Below, piece after piece: positions 1-6,915 of a stretch of DNA of 36,771 nucleotides (position 1 is the stretch's first letter; each line of letters opens with the position of its first letter). Under the pieces are notes generated by a model. The model saw nothing but the letters and a program-made list of their open reading frames with translations. It was not told the DNA's origin and did no database searches. Source of the DNA: a virus. Location of the stretch: positions 1 through 36,771 of the IMG/VR virus record IMGVR_UViG_3300012944_000020, one strand, 5' to 3'. The position numbers were made by a program, and so were the translations under genes.

Positions 1-123
1 CACGCAGCTCGATACCGATCTCAAGGCCGGCAAGCCGGTAGGCGAGATCAAAACGCAAATCGACAAAGCAACCGCCGACATTGTTGCCGTTCAAGAAAAG
101 TACACGGCGCTTGCCCTACGCAC
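1..123. repeat. Terminal direct repeat, left copy
   Basis: These bases are identical to the last 123 bases of the window (36649-36771). The capsid reading frame runs without interruption across the join, so the repeat marks a circular or circularly permuted molecule opened at an arbitrary point, not a biological duplication inside the gene. An assembler overlap explains the exact length best. Confidence 0.95.
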
Positions 124-1153
124 TGATGCGGCGGAAGTGAAGGCCGCCGATCTCTTGCGCCGGTTGCAGGCCGGGCCTGAAATGCCGAAGGGCCTCGGCG
201 CTTCTGTGATGGCCGATGAAGCCTTTAAAACGTATCTTCAGAGCCCGCCGCCGCGCGTGGCGTACACGGTTGTGCTCAAAGGCAAAACGATTGCCGAGTT
301 TCTGGCCGCAAAGGTGATTACGGGTGTTGGCGTCAACTTCCCGCAAATCATACCGGGCTTTCCGGCAATCCCGCCGCGCCCGCCGATAGGTGTTCGCCCG
401 CTCTTCCCGTCTGGCCGTACCTCGGCAAGCCTGATCGATTACGTGGAAGAAACCTCTTTCACGAACCTGGCCGCGACGGTGGCAGAAGGCGCGGCGAAAC
501 CGCAATCCACCAAGACGTACACGCCGAAGAGCGCGCCAGTACGTACCATCGCGCATTACTTCAAAGTTGGCAAGCAATCGCTCGCCGATGCGCAGGGCCT
601 GGAAGCGAACATTGAGAACAACGGGATTTATGGAATCCAGGTGGTGGAAGACGGTCAGTTGCTCGACGGCGACGGAACAGGCACGAACCTTACCGGCATC
701 AACAAAAACGCAGTAGCCGCGCCCGCGCCCGCGCCTGCAACGGGCGCAACGCTGATCGACGCCATCGGCACGGCCTACTTCGATCTCGCCTCGAAGGGCT
801 TTTTGCCGGATGGAACGGTGGTCAATCCCGCCGATTGGGGCCATGTCTCGCTGTTGAAAAACTCACTCGGCAACTACCTGTTCGCGAATCCGGTGGACTA
901 CTCGGCGATACAGCGCATATGGGGTATGCGCCTCGCGCAATCGGCAAACCAGGTGGCCGGGACGTTCACGGTTGGCGCATTCCAAGGCAACTCGCTGTTG
1001 CTCGATCGCGAGGACGTGAATGTGCAAGTGGCAACGCAAAACGAAGATGATTTTATCAAGAACATCGTCACGATCTTGATAGAGGAAAGACTCGCCTTGC
1101 TGATCTATCAGCCTACGGCCTTTGAGAAGGGCGTTGTGCCGGCAGGTACCTAG
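2..1153 (+). CDS. Major capsid protein, HK97 fold (C-terminal 384 residues; start is at 36572)
   Basis: This forms the icosahedral head shell. The window begins inside the gene; joined to the segment starting at 36572 it gives a protein of about 409 residues, normal for HK97-type capsids. Roughly the first 100 residues look helical and charged, as expected for the delta/scaffold domain removed by the prohead protease, which is encoded immediately upstream at 35881. The remainder has the family pattern, with an FPSGRTSA-like N-arm start, an ETSFTN segment and an LLDGDGTGTNLTGI loop. It is the last gene before a strong terminator hairpin at 1177, so it closes the head gene block. Family assignment is from recognisable sequence pattern and synteny. 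Confidence 0.93.
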   Translation, partial: TQLDTDLKAGKPVGEIKTQIDKATADIVAVQEKYTALALRTDAAEVKAADLLRRLQAGPEMPKGLGASVMADEAFKTYLQSPPPRVAYTVVLKGKTIAEFLAAKVITGVGVNFPQIIPGFPAIPPRPPIGVRPLFPSGRTSASLIDYVEETSFTNLAATVAEGAAKPQSTKTYTPKSAPVRTIAHYFKVGKQSLADAQGLEANIENNGIYGIQVVEDGQLLDGDGTGTNLTGINKNAVAAPAPAPATGATLIDAIGTAYFDLASKGFLPDGTVVNPADWGHVSLLKNSLGNYLFANPVDYSAIQRIWGMRLAQSANQVAGTFTVGAFQGNSLLLDREDVNVQVATQNEDDFIKNIVTILIEERLALLIYQPTAFEKGVVPAGT

Positions 1154-1176
1154 CCTCCTAGTGAAACTCCAAAGTT

Positions 1177-1220
1177 GGGAAACCCGTTTTCATTCCAGGT
1201 TACGGGTTTCCCGTTTTTTT
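1177..1220 (+). terminator. Rho-independent terminator after the capsid gene
   Basis: A perfect 10-bp stem (GGGAAACCCG at 1177-1186 with CGGGTTTCCC at 1203-1212) encloses a 16-nt loop and is followed by GTTTTTTT to 1220. It lies 24 nt beyond the capsid stop codon. It is probably partial, letting the very abundant capsid message end here while some transcription continues into the connector and tail genes. Confidence 0.9.
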
Positions 1221-1236
1221 GCCGGAAGGGAATTAG

Positions 1237-1635
1237 ATGAAACATTGGCGGAACGAAACGAGCGGCACGCTATCGCAGGCAGTGCAGCGATTCATCGGCG
1301 GTGCCGAGCCGCAAGAGGGAGATCAAAAAATGCTGGAAGCATATCGCGCCGTGAATGCCGGCGTGCCGGATGAGGTGCTGTTTCAAGGCCGCGGGCTCGA
1401 CGGTGAGCAATGGTCAATAGTTGGGCCGCTTGTTGCCGGTGTGGATTCGGGCACGTCCGATCCGCCCGAGGGACCGGATACTGCCGAGGAAGACGATTTG
1501 GGCGAGCGGGCGGGCGATGCCGCCGCCGCCGAACCGCCGCCGCCTGAAAAGCGCAAGCCTCCCGTGACGCCTCATAACAAGCTCTATGAGCCGGAAAACA
1601 AGGGCGGCAAGAAATCGGCCAGGCGGCGAAAGTAG
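1237..1635 (+). CDS. Unrecognised phage protein with acidic Pro/Ala-rich linker and basic tail
   Basis: This 132-residue protein lies between the capsid and the first head-tail connector. A good ribosome binding site (GGAAGGG) precedes the ATG by 6 nt. Residues 1-65 appear folded. The region from about 70 to 105 is rich in Asp, Glu, Pro and Ala, and the C-terminus is strongly basic, ending KSARRRK. The position after the capsid suggests a head decoration or head-completion role, but nothing in the sequence proves this. I do not recognise the family. Confidence 0.7.
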   Translation: MKHWRNETSGTLSQAVQRFIGGAEPQEGDQKMLEAYRAVNAGVPDEVLFQGRGLDGEQWSIVGPLVAGVDSGTSDPPEGPDTAEEDDLGERAGDAAAAEPPPPEKRKPPVTPHNKLYEPENKGGKKSARRRK

Positions 1636-1641
1636 GGCGCT

Positions 1642-2214
1642 ATGCGATTCGCCGCGATGGAATTGGAGAAACCGCCCGATACCCTTCCCGTCACCGTGGA
1701 GGGTTTTATCGAACAGGCGCGCCTTAATGGGTTGACTGTTGCCAGGCAGCCGAACCTAATCGAGCGCGAGCTCGCCGCCGCAACCTTGCGCGCCGAGCAA
1801 TACCTACGCCGCTCGCTGATCACGCAAACCCTCCGCGGGCTCTTTGTGCCGGATGGCCTCGATTGTGCCTGTGGGCTCAATCTAGCCTTGCCACGGGGCC
1901 GGGTGCAATCGGTGGAGTCTATTACCTCGGGCAGCACTGAGGTCGATCCTGCGACCTATACGCTCAATTGGAACGTGGTTACGCTCCAATCGCCGCTTTT
2001 GGGTGCGGCCACTGTAATATGGGTGTCCGGGTACGGCGACGATGCCGCGGCCGTACCAGACTTGATCATCGAGGGGATTTACCGCTACGCAACGGAACTC
2101 TATGATAACCGTAGTGGCGTCAGTGATCAGAAGTATGAAGCGCAGGCCTCGGCGACGTTGGCTCAAGGCATCGTGGGTTGCTGGCGGCCGTACCAGGTGG
2201 AGTTGAGCGGATGA
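1642..2214 (+). CDS. Head-tail connector, phiE125 gp8 / HK97 gp6-like
   Basis: This 190-residue protein should form the ring docked under the portal. It shows the family layout: an N-terminal helical part with a leucine/alanine-rich helix and the phrase RRSLITQT near residue 60, a central strand region with LPRGRVQSVESI and DPATYTLNW, and the late VSGYGDDAAAVPDLI and ATELYDNR motifs typical of phiE125 gp8 proteins. It is followed, with ATGA overlap, by the next small gene and lies in the standard connector position after the capsid. Assignment is by motif recognition; confidence is high for the family and moderate for the exact structural role. Confidence 0.85.
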   Translation: MRFAAMELEKPPDTLPVTVEGFIEQARLNGLTVARQPNLIERELAAATLRAEQYLRRSLITQTLRGLFVPDGLDCACGLNLALPRGRVQSVESITSGSTEVDPATYTLNWNVVTLQSPLLGAATVIWVSGYGDDAAAVPDLIIEGIYRYATELYDNRSGVSDQKYEAQASATLAQGIVGCWRPYQVELSG

Positions 2215-2474
2215 GCGCGCCGGCGAAACCGGGCAAGCATATCGAGCGGATGTGGCTCGACTATCGGGCGCAAGCCCTTCCGGCCGCCGCGCCGAGTGTG
2301 CAAGTGAGCGAGTGCCGGCGCGCATTCTACGCGGGCGTGTGGGCATTTTATAGCGTGCTCATGAACGGGTTCGAGTCTGGCGCGACCGAGACGACGGCCG
2401 ATCTGAATCTAATGCGCGAGATTGATGCCGAGTTGACGGCATTCAACGATCAGGTAAAGCGAGGCCTCGCATGA
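2211..2474 (+). CDS. Small unrecognised phage protein
   Basis: This 87-residue protein starts at the ATG that overlaps the connector stop codon (ATGA), so translation is coupled. The N-terminus is basic. The middle contains a conserved-looking SECRRAFYAGVWAFY stretch followed by acidic helices. An upstream in-frame ATG at 2178 lies inside the connector gene and is less likely. Proteins of this type occur near head-tail connectors of other siphophages, but I cannot name a function. Confidence 0.75.
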   Translation: MSAPAKPGKHIERMWLDYRAQALPAAAPSVQVSECRRAFYAGVWAFYSVLMNGFESGATETTADLNLMREIDAELTAFNDQVKRGLA

Positions 2475-2713
2475 TAAATGATTCGGATCCAAAGAATTGG
2501 CACATTTCCGGCACGTCGCCACTGATCGCCGCGGGCGTTACGGCGAGGATCGTGCCGCCGCAAAAGGTTCGGGCAATTCTCTATGTGTGGGGCGGACTGC
2601 AAATCATTTCTTACCGGCCGATGCCGGGATGGTGGCGGCGGTTCTGGACAAAGGCGCTACTCGGGTGGGAGTGGGAGCCGGTAGAAAATGGCGACACTGA
2701 AAATCTTGGGTGA
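2471..2713 (+). CDS. Small unrecognised Trp-rich protein
   Basis: This 80-residue protein begins with an ATGA overlap on the preceding gene. It has a strikingly tryptophan-rich C-terminal half (MPGWWRRFWTKALLGWEWEP) and no obvious signal peptide. The Trp cluster could contact membrane or another protein, but this is only inference. It overlaps the next gene by 26 bases, typical of this tightly packed block. Confidence 0.65.
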   Translation: MINDSDPKNWHISGTSPLIAAGVTARIVPPQKVRAILYVWGGLQIISYRPMPGWWRRFWTKALLGWEWEPVENGDTENLG

Positions 2714-2915
2714 GCCGGGCGGCGGGGATCGCAGGTCCATCTTTCACAAGAAAATTGTGGAGGCGGTTCGTATTCCGGGGACTCAGGCTGGGTGGGATAT
2801 CACGCTCGAATGCGGGCATAGGGCCTCGGTCTTCGGCGCAATCGAGCGTGCCCAAGGCCGCATTATCTGTATGCCGTGCATGGAAGAGAAATCCGAAAAG
2901 GCGGGCTCTAATTGA
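2688..2915 (+). CDS. Small zinc-ribbon-like protein
   Basis: This 75-residue protein contains one Cys-Gly-His unit (LECGH near residue 43) and one CMPC pair near residue 64, a spacing able to hold one zinc ion. The same arrangement appears in the gene at 3657, where a CGH is followed by CGEC, so the two may be distant paralogues. It sits in the connector block and overlaps its neighbours closely. The role is unknown; zinc binding is inferred from Cys/His spacing only. Confidence 0.65.
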   Translation: MATLKILGEPGGGDRRSIFHKKIVEAVRIPGTQAGWDITLECGHRASVFGAIERAQGRIICMPCMEEKSEKAGSN

Positions 2916-2916
2916 A

Positions 2917-3252
2917 ATGATGGCCTCGGCGCTCCGCGATTGGATCGCAATTTTCATGATGGATTTGACGCCAGACGGCGCGGGCGGCTTTATCGAAACC
3001 GTTCCGCCTGGCCTCGTGGCGGACACGCCTGCAAACGTGGCGCGTGTGTCGCCGCGGCAAACCACGGCGGCCGATCAGTTGGCGGATCGCATCACTTACA
3101 CGGTGACTATTCGCTTCCAGGATTGGGTGACGGACAGCTATCGCGTCATGTTCAACGATCAGTATTGGGACATTACCGGAGTCAAGAACGTTGAGCAGCG
3201 CGATATGTGGCTGGAGTTGACGTGCGAGCGATTCGAGGCTGGTAAGCAGTGA
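2917..3252 (+). CDS. Head-tail adaptor (phage head-tail joining family)
   Basis: This 111-residue protein is the expected second connector protein, closing the head and receiving the tail. The best start is the ATG-ATG at 2917/2920, just past the stop of the upstream zinc-ribbon gene; the longer reading frame from 2710 is an accidental extension across that gene. The sequence has the beta-rich pattern of head-tail joining proteins: WIAIFMMDLTPD at the start, a TYTVTIRFQ strand, then MFNDQYWDITGVKN and a final LTCERFE. Position and strand pattern both support the call. Confidence 0.78.
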   Translation: MMASALRDWIAIFMMDLTPDGAGGFIETVPPGLVADTPANVARVSPRQTTAADQLADRITYTVTIRFQDWVTDSYRVMFNDQYWDITGVKNVEQRDMWLELTCERFEAGKQ

Positions 3253-3422
3253 GCGAGCGGACAGTCAGGGTTACGGTGTGTCCGAAGTGCGGCGGTACGG
3301 GTATGGCCTCGGCGGTGCTCACGCTGGAAGAGCTCGCGCGGGCTATCGTGCATAAGACCGTCAAATGCCAAGGATGCAACGGCGCGGGCGTTGTTCGGAA
3401 GGAGATCAAGGGATGCCGCTAG
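3249..3422 (+). CDS. Very small CxxCxGxG zinc-finger protein, GTG start
   Basis: This 57-residue reading frame starts with a GTG overlapping the stop codon of the adaptor gene. It encodes two DnaJ-type cysteine motifs, CPKCGGTG near residue 11 and CQGCNGAG near residue 41, separated by a helix containing LTLEELARAIV. Two such motifs form a single rubredoxin-like zinc site in DnaJ and related small phage proteins. The partner and role are unknown, but the paired motifs make this a real gene in spite of its size. Confidence 0.7.
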   Translation: MSERTVRVTVCPKCGGTGMASAVLTLEELARAIVHKTVKCQGCNGAGVVRKEIKGCR

Positions 3423-3652
3423 CACTTAAGGCGCAATGTACGGTTACTGCGGGCGTCATTCCTGGCGAGATGATGAGCGACCACACGCGGGTGTGGAGCT
3501 ACACAGGCCTTGATTACGTGGCGGATCAGGCAATACCGGCCGATCAACCAACACGTTTCAGTAAGATGCTCGATGAGGCGCACGCATACGCCAAGGGGTT
3601 ATCGAATCCTGCCTATCTCAATTGGGTCAAGACGATTTGGATGTGGATGTAA
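3413..3652 (+). CDS. Small unrecognised protein
   Basis: This 79-residue protein has its ATG 12 nt inside the preceding zinc-finger gene and is preceded by a GGAG ribosome binding site. It has hydrophobic, aromatic-rich segments (SYTGLDYVADQAIP; the C-terminus ends KTIWMWM) and one Cys. I do not recognise it. Its place among connector genes suggests a virion or assembly accessory, without direct support. Confidence 0.6.
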   Translation: MPLALKAQCTVTAGVIPGEMMSDHTRVWSYTGLDYVADQAIPADQPTRFSKMLDEAHAYAKGLSNPAYLNWVKTIWMWM

Positions 3653-3656
3653 CGTT

Positions 3657-3896
3657 ATGCCGAATGATCCCAAGCAAGTTGATGAAAGCCTGATGCGCCG
3701 CAGGGCGGTCGTGACGGCGCTTCCCGATCCTGATGGCGGGTTGGGTTGGGTGGTCGAATTGTCGTGTGGGCATACCGTCTGGTGTGCCGTGCGGCCGATG
3801 AATTTCACACACTGCGGCGAGTGCATCGTGAAGCTTACCGAGCAGGCGCGGGCGCTTTGTCTGACGCAACAACGGCCGATCACGGAGGCGGAATAA
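3657..3896 (+). CDS. Small zinc-ribbon-like protein, possible paralogue of the gene at 2688
   Basis: This 79-residue protein starts at the ATG four bases after the previous stop codon. It carries LSCGH near residue 38 and HCGEC near residue 53, plus single cysteines between and after them. The order (beta strand with WxVELxCGH, a short linker, then CxxC) matches the gene at 2688, suggesting an old duplication. Function is unknown and zinc binding is inferred. Confidence 0.65.
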   Translation: MPNDPKQVDESLMRRRAVVTALPDPDGGLGWVVELSCGHTVWCAVRPMNFTHCGECIVKLTEQARALCLTQQRPITEAE

Positions 3897-4381
3897 TGGC
3901 GGCGATTTTCAAAGTCGATATGCGCGGCATCGAAGGGCTGCAAAAGAACATCCTGGCGGTGCGCAACGGCTTTCCCGAGTGGGCGGCCGAGGCGAATGCC
4001 GAAACTGCCGAGGTAATCCGCACGCTCGCGCAACGCAACATTCAGGAGATTGACGCCATCGCAACCGGCAAGATGGCCGCTGGTGTGGAAGTGGCGTACT
4101 CGCGGGCCGGGCTTGTGTTCGCGGTAGGCACTAAGGCCGCATACGGTGTGTTTGTCGAGCTCGGCACGCGGCCTCACTTCCCGCCGCTCGATGCGATCCG
4201 CGAATGGTGCCGCGTCCGCGGGATCGATGAAAAGGCGGCGTATCCGATTGCCCTGGCGATCTCGCGGCGAGGCCTTCCCGAGCGGCCGTGGTTGCGTCCG
4301 GCGTTTCTTGCCGGGATCGCGCAACATGCAAACCGGATCCGCCTAACCTACGCCGCGGGGCTGAGGAGCAAACTGGCATGA
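3896..4381 (+). CDS. Tail completion/neck protein, HK97 gp10-like
   Basis: This 161-residue protein matches the HK97 gp10 family, which caps or completes the tail before it joins the head. Family signatures are visible: an N-terminal KVDMRGIEGLQKN segment, central helices, the AYGVFVELGTRPHFPP motif near residue 85 and the C-terminal RRGLPERPWLRPAF motif. The ATG overlaps the preceding TAA, so initiation is coupled. Order (connector, adaptor, gp10, tail terminator, tail tube) is standard for HK97-like phages. Confidence 0.85.
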   Translation: MAAIFKVDMRGIEGLQKNILAVRNGFPEWAAEANAETAEVIRTLAQRNIQEIDAIATGKMAAGVEVAYSRAGLVFAVGTKAAYGVFVELGTRPHFPPLDAIREWCRVRGIDEKAAYPIALAISRRGLPERPWLRPAFLAGIAQHANRIRLTYAAGLRSKLA

Positions 4382-4710
4382 GGGGGGAAAGGCCGATGGG
4401 CAGGGGTAGAAGATTGCCGGATGGATCGCCAGATTTCCGCACGCTTGATGACGATCTCGGACCGGCTGAAGTGTCGCCGATAGCCGCCGAGAACATCACA
4501 CCGGCCATCGATGCGGGCGCGGTCATGCTGCAAGAGCTCGGGCTCGCACGTAGACGCCGCGTTCGCGCGCGGCGGATGATGTGGTTCTCGCTCTTCTGTG
4601 CGCTTGCGGGTATCGGCATGACGGTATGGCGGCATGAGTGGTTATTGATGGCAGTCTGTCTCTGGTGCGCGTTCACGGCGGTGTGGGCGCTGCGGAGACT
4701 GCGGACCTAA
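4378..4710 (+). CDS. Small membrane protein with two predicted transmembrane segments
   Basis: This 110-residue protein starts with an ATGA overlap on the gp10-like gene. Residues 1-65 are soluble and charged, with a basic RRRRVRARR run before the first hydrophobic segment (MMWFSLFCALAGIGM). A second hydrophobic segment (WLLMAVCLWCAFTAVWAL) precedes a basic end. A membrane protein inside the tail-assembly block is unexpected. It could be a holin-like or superinfection-exclusion protein, but neither is proven. Confidence 0.7.
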   Translation: MRGERPMGRGRRLPDGSPDFRTLDDDLGPAEVSPIAAENITPAIDAGAVMLQELGLARRRRVRARRMMWFSLFCALAGIGMTVWRHEWLLMAVCLWCAFTAVWALRRLRT

Positions 4711-4711
4711 G

Positions 4712-5098
4712 ATGCTTCCGCTTCATGAAATGCAAAAGGCGGTTTTCGATAAGCTTGTGCCGGTGCTCGCTCCGGTGCCCGTGCTTGACAATGCCGGGCC
4801 GAATCAGGCGTATCCCTATGTCACGCTCGGCGAGTTTATTGGGTTGCCACAGGATACGCTCGATAAGTCGGGAATCAATACCGAGCTCACCATACATTCA
4901 TGGAGCCGGCAACTTGGCATGGCGGAAATCTCGGAGTTGATGACGGCCGTTTGGGATACGCTGCATCGCCAGGATTTGCCTTTGCAGACTTGCCAGTTTG
5001 TAGCGATGCGGTGCGACAATGCGCAGACCTTGAGGGATGCTGATGGCAGGACGCGGCACGGTATCGTGCGCGTGGTGATTCAGACGTTTCAAGTTTAA
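4712..5098 (+). CDS. Tail terminator-like protein, DUF3168 family
   Basis: This 128-residue protein matches DUF3168 proteins, which sit between gp10 and the tail tube and act as tail terminator or joining components. Visible family features are the start EMQKAVFDKL, the AYPYVTLGEF segment near residue 32, the ELTIHSWSR strand near residue 58 and the DGRTRHGIVRVVI ending. It is the last rightward gene before an antisense insertion at 5136-5396. Confidence 0.82.
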   Translation: MLPLHEMQKAVFDKLVPVLAPVPVLDNAGPNQAYPYVTLGEFIGLPQDTLDKSGINTELTIHSWSRQLGMAEISELMTAVWDTLHRQDLPLQTCQFVAMRCDNAQTLRDADGRTRHGIVRVVIQTFQV

Positions 5099-5135
5099 GC
5101 CGGGCCGGGCCATTCACGATTTCAGATATTCACGT

Positions 5136-5396
5136 TTAGCGATGGATGAGGCGGGTATCGATGCGTTCATTGAGGCGCATTTCAACATGCGCAAGCTCGC
5201 CACGCACGCTAGCTGATTCGGTTTTGATCTCTGTACGGAGGATCGCGGATTCGGCTTTGATCTCCGCGCGTAGCGTCTCCATCTCCGCTTTCAGAAGAGC
5301 CATGATCGGGCGGGTTACGACTGCATAAATACCGCCCAACAATGCCGCAAGAGCGGCGATGATTTGCGCGGCGGATTGGAGACCGTTCCAGTTCAT
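5136..5396 (-). CDS. Antisense moron: membrane-anchored coiled-coil protein
   Basis: This 86-residue protein is encoded against all neighbouring structural genes, between the tail terminator and tail tube. It has one N-terminal membrane segment (AAQIIAALAALLGGIYAVVT, residues 8-27) followed by a continuous charged coiled coil (heptads with LRAEIKAES and LRTEIKTES). The start chosen is the ATG at 5396; a longer frame to 5498 lacks a sensible initiation signal. An extended -10 promoter (TGCTATACT) lies 9 nt upstream, so the message would be nearly leaderless. A similar antisense membrane plus coiled-coil gene occurs at 34833. Superinfection exclusion or envelope modification is a reasonable guess only. 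Confidence 0.72.
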   Translation of the reverse strand: MNWNGLQSAAQIIAALAALLGGIYAVVTRPIMALLKAEMETLRAEIKAESAILRTEIKTESASVRGELAHVEMRLNERIDTRLIHR

Positions 5397-5405
5397 CGTT
5401 AATTC

Positions 5406-5414
5406 AGTATAGCA
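5406..5414 (-). promoter_or_regulatory. Extended -10 promoter for the antisense moron
   Basis: On the minus strand the sequence reads TGCTATACT, an extended -10 element (TGnTATAAT type, 5 of 6 matches in the hexamer). It ends 9 nt before the ATG at 5396. No convincing -35 is seen, which is usual for extended -10 promoters. It also lies immediately upstream of the tail tube gene on the other strand. Confidence 0.55.
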
Positions 5415-5443
5415 CGTAACACATTGAAAGAGAGGGTAGTTAT

Positions 5444-6181
5444 ACGGCAAAATACACAGGTAAGGGCGCAGAATTCTTGATCTCAGACGGCGCCTCACCG
5501 CCCGTCTATACCGCAGTTGGCCAGGTGCAGGAAATCGGCGACATCTCAGTCACTGCCGAGGAGGTGGATGTAACCACGCTCGATTCGGGCGACTATCACG
5601 ATTATATTCAGGGCTTCAAAGATCCCGGGGAATGCCAGATCACCGTGCTTTTCGATCCGGCGATGGCAGATCAGGACGATAGTCCCGACGGATTGATCGG
5701 CTTATTCATTTCAGGCGAAACGCGCAACTGCGCGATTCGCTGGAACGCTTCAAATACCGGTGGGCAGGAATACGGTTTGTTCCAGGCATTTCTGCGCGAT
5801 ATGGATTACGCCGCGCTCAATGCGAGCGATCCGCAGACGATTCAACCGACATTTCGGCTGAGATCGCCGATCACGCTTGCCGACACATTGCCGATTACGC
5901 TCGTTGGCGGCGCCACTACCGTGCTTACGGCCGCGGCGGCGGATCGAGCTGCTAAGAAGGCGGCGGCCGATGCAGCAGCAGCGAAGACGGCGGCCGACAC
6001 AGCAGCAAAGACCGCGGCAGACCGGGCAGCAGCCGCTCAGGCAGCCGCTCAGGCAGCTCAAGAGGCGACAGCTAAAGCTGCGCAACTTGCGGCAGACGAA
6101 TGCACGCAAAAAGCACAACTGGCGGCGCAACTCAGTGGACAGCAAACCTCGCCTGTGGCGCCCACGGGCGGCACTCTATGA
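5444..6181 (+). CDS. Major tail tube protein with Ala-rich C-terminal extension, apparent ACG start
   Basis: This protein polymerises into the tail tube around the tape measure. The family N-terminus (AKYTGKGAEF) is present in frame, but the initiator position holds ACG, 7 nt after an excellent AGAGAGGG ribosome binding site. The first conventional start is TTG at 5477, which would delete the conserved strand. Residues 15-155 show the tube fold, with DISVTAEEVDVTTLDSGDY and a GLFISG segment. From about residue 165 to 230 the protein becomes an alanine-rich helical or coiled-coil tail (many AAADxAAAKTAAD-like units), where related proteins often carry an Ig-like domain. It is followed by the tail chaperone with ATGA overlap. 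Confidence 0.85.
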   Translation, partial: TAKYTGKGAEFLISDGASPPVYTAVGQVQEIGDISVTAEEVDVTTLDSGDYHDYIQGFKDPGECQITVLFDPAMADQDDSPDGLIGLFISGETRNCAIRWNASNTGGQEYGLFQAFLRDMDYAALNASDPQTIQPTFRLRSPITLADTLPITLVGGATTVLTAAAADRAAKKAAADAAAAKTAADTAAKTAADRAAAAQAAAQAAQEATAKAAQLAADECTQKAQLAAQLSGQQTSPVAPTGGTL

Positions 6182-6642
6182 GCCGTTCCCTGATTTCCGC
6201 GGCCGTTCCAATTTCGCTCGACGGCCAGGAATACAAACTCCGCTATCCGGCGCTTGCTTTCATCGAATATGCCGAGCAGACCGGCCACGATCTGTTGGCC
6301 GATATCCGGGAGATCGGACCGGCGCTCCAATCCATGCCGGCCGCCCAAGGCGCCGGGCTGGGCGCAATATTCGGCAAGGTACGGGATCTGCTTTGGGCCG
6401 GGTTGCTCGACGCACACCCTGAAATCCGGCGTGAGGAAGTGGCCCGTATCTTTACTTTGGGCGATCTGAACCGCATTGCGCTTGCGATTGTGGAGGCTCT
6501 TCGGTTGACCTTGCCCGAACAGACCGAGCGACGCCCTACCGCGGCGCCGAAAGCTCCCGTTTCACGCCGGATCGATGGGCCAGACTTTGGAGCACCCTCC
6601 GCGATGGATCTGGAATCGGCGCCGGTGAGTTTAAATCACTAA
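6178..6642 (+). CDS. Tail assembly chaperone, G-like product
   Basis: This 154-residue protein is the equivalent of lambda gpG, which coats the tape measure protein during tail assembly. It starts on an ATGA overlap with the tail tube gene. The N-terminal half is a compact domain (ISLDGQEYKLRYPALAFIEYAE); the C-terminal part from residue 115 becomes Pro/Arg-rich. Three codons before its stop lies the heptamer TTTAAAT in the correct frame for -1 slippage, so a fraction of ribosomes should make a longer G-T fusion. Position immediately before the tape measure gene supports the assignment. Confidence 0.85.
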   Translation: MSRSLISAAVPISLDGQEYKLRYPALAFIEYAEQTGHDLLADIREIGPALQSMPAAQGAGLGAIFGKVRDLLWAGLLDAHPEIRREEVARIFTLGDLNRIALAIVEALRLTLPEQTERRPTAAPKAPVSRRIDGPDFGAPSAMDLESAPVSLNH

Positions 6643-6681
6643 CCCTTCGCGAAATCGCATATCTCTCCGCGGCCCGCGAAG
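6630..6681 (+). promoter_or_regulatory. Programmed -1 frameshift signal: TTTAAAT plus downstream stem
   Basis: The heptamer T TTA AAT at 6630-6636 fits the X XXY YYZ rule in the zero frame (codons AGT TTA AAT CAC TAA). After an 8-nt spacer, CTTCGCG (6645-6651) can pair perfectly with CGCGAAG (6675-6681), a 7-bp stem at the usual distance for a stimulatory structure. The zero frame stops at 6642 and the -1 frame continues to 6911. Confidence 0.85.
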
Positions 6682-6911
6682 CGCGCGATACGCGGATGGA
6701 CTGGTATACGGCGCGGATCGTGGCGATGCTTGCGGCGATCAACAGCAAGCATCACCACTACCGGCCGCAGGTTTATATGCTCGACGCGGATGCGCTACGC
6801 AAACGCTCAGAAACGGCGGCGGAACGGCCGCCGATGACGGGCGAGCAGGTAGTGGCGCGTTTCCGGGCGATGGGCGTGCCGGTAATCGACCTCAGGGAAA
6901 GGAGAAATTGA
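6636..6911 (+). CDS. Tail assembly chaperone T-like extension, made by -1 frameshift
   Basis: This 91-residue segment lies in the -1 frame relative to the G-like gene and has no good start of its own; the first ATG, at 6696, is internal and lacks a ribosome binding site. The frame stays open upstream through the slippery site and reads as ordinary protein (SLTLREIAYLSAAREAR, then a helical region and RPPMTGEQVVARFRAM). Fused to the first 153 residues of the G-like protein it gives a G-T product of about 244 residues. The T part normally recruits the tail tube subunits to the tape measure complex. Confidence 0.82.
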   Translation, partial: SLTLREIAYLSAAREARDTRMDWYTARIVAMLAAINSKHHHYRPQVYMLDADALRKRSETAAERPPMTGEQVVARFRAMGVPVIDLRERRN

Positions 6912-6915
6912 AATC

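Noticed and set aside
1-123. Biological terminal repeats as in T7-like phages
   Set aside because: The repeat lies inside the capsid gene and its length suits an assembly overlap; true packaging ends would not be expected to split this gene.
116-844. 242-codon leftward open frame opposite the capsid gene
   Set aside because: It is exactly antisense to a confident capsid gene, is rich in Arg/His, and has no start signal; a GC-rich shadow.
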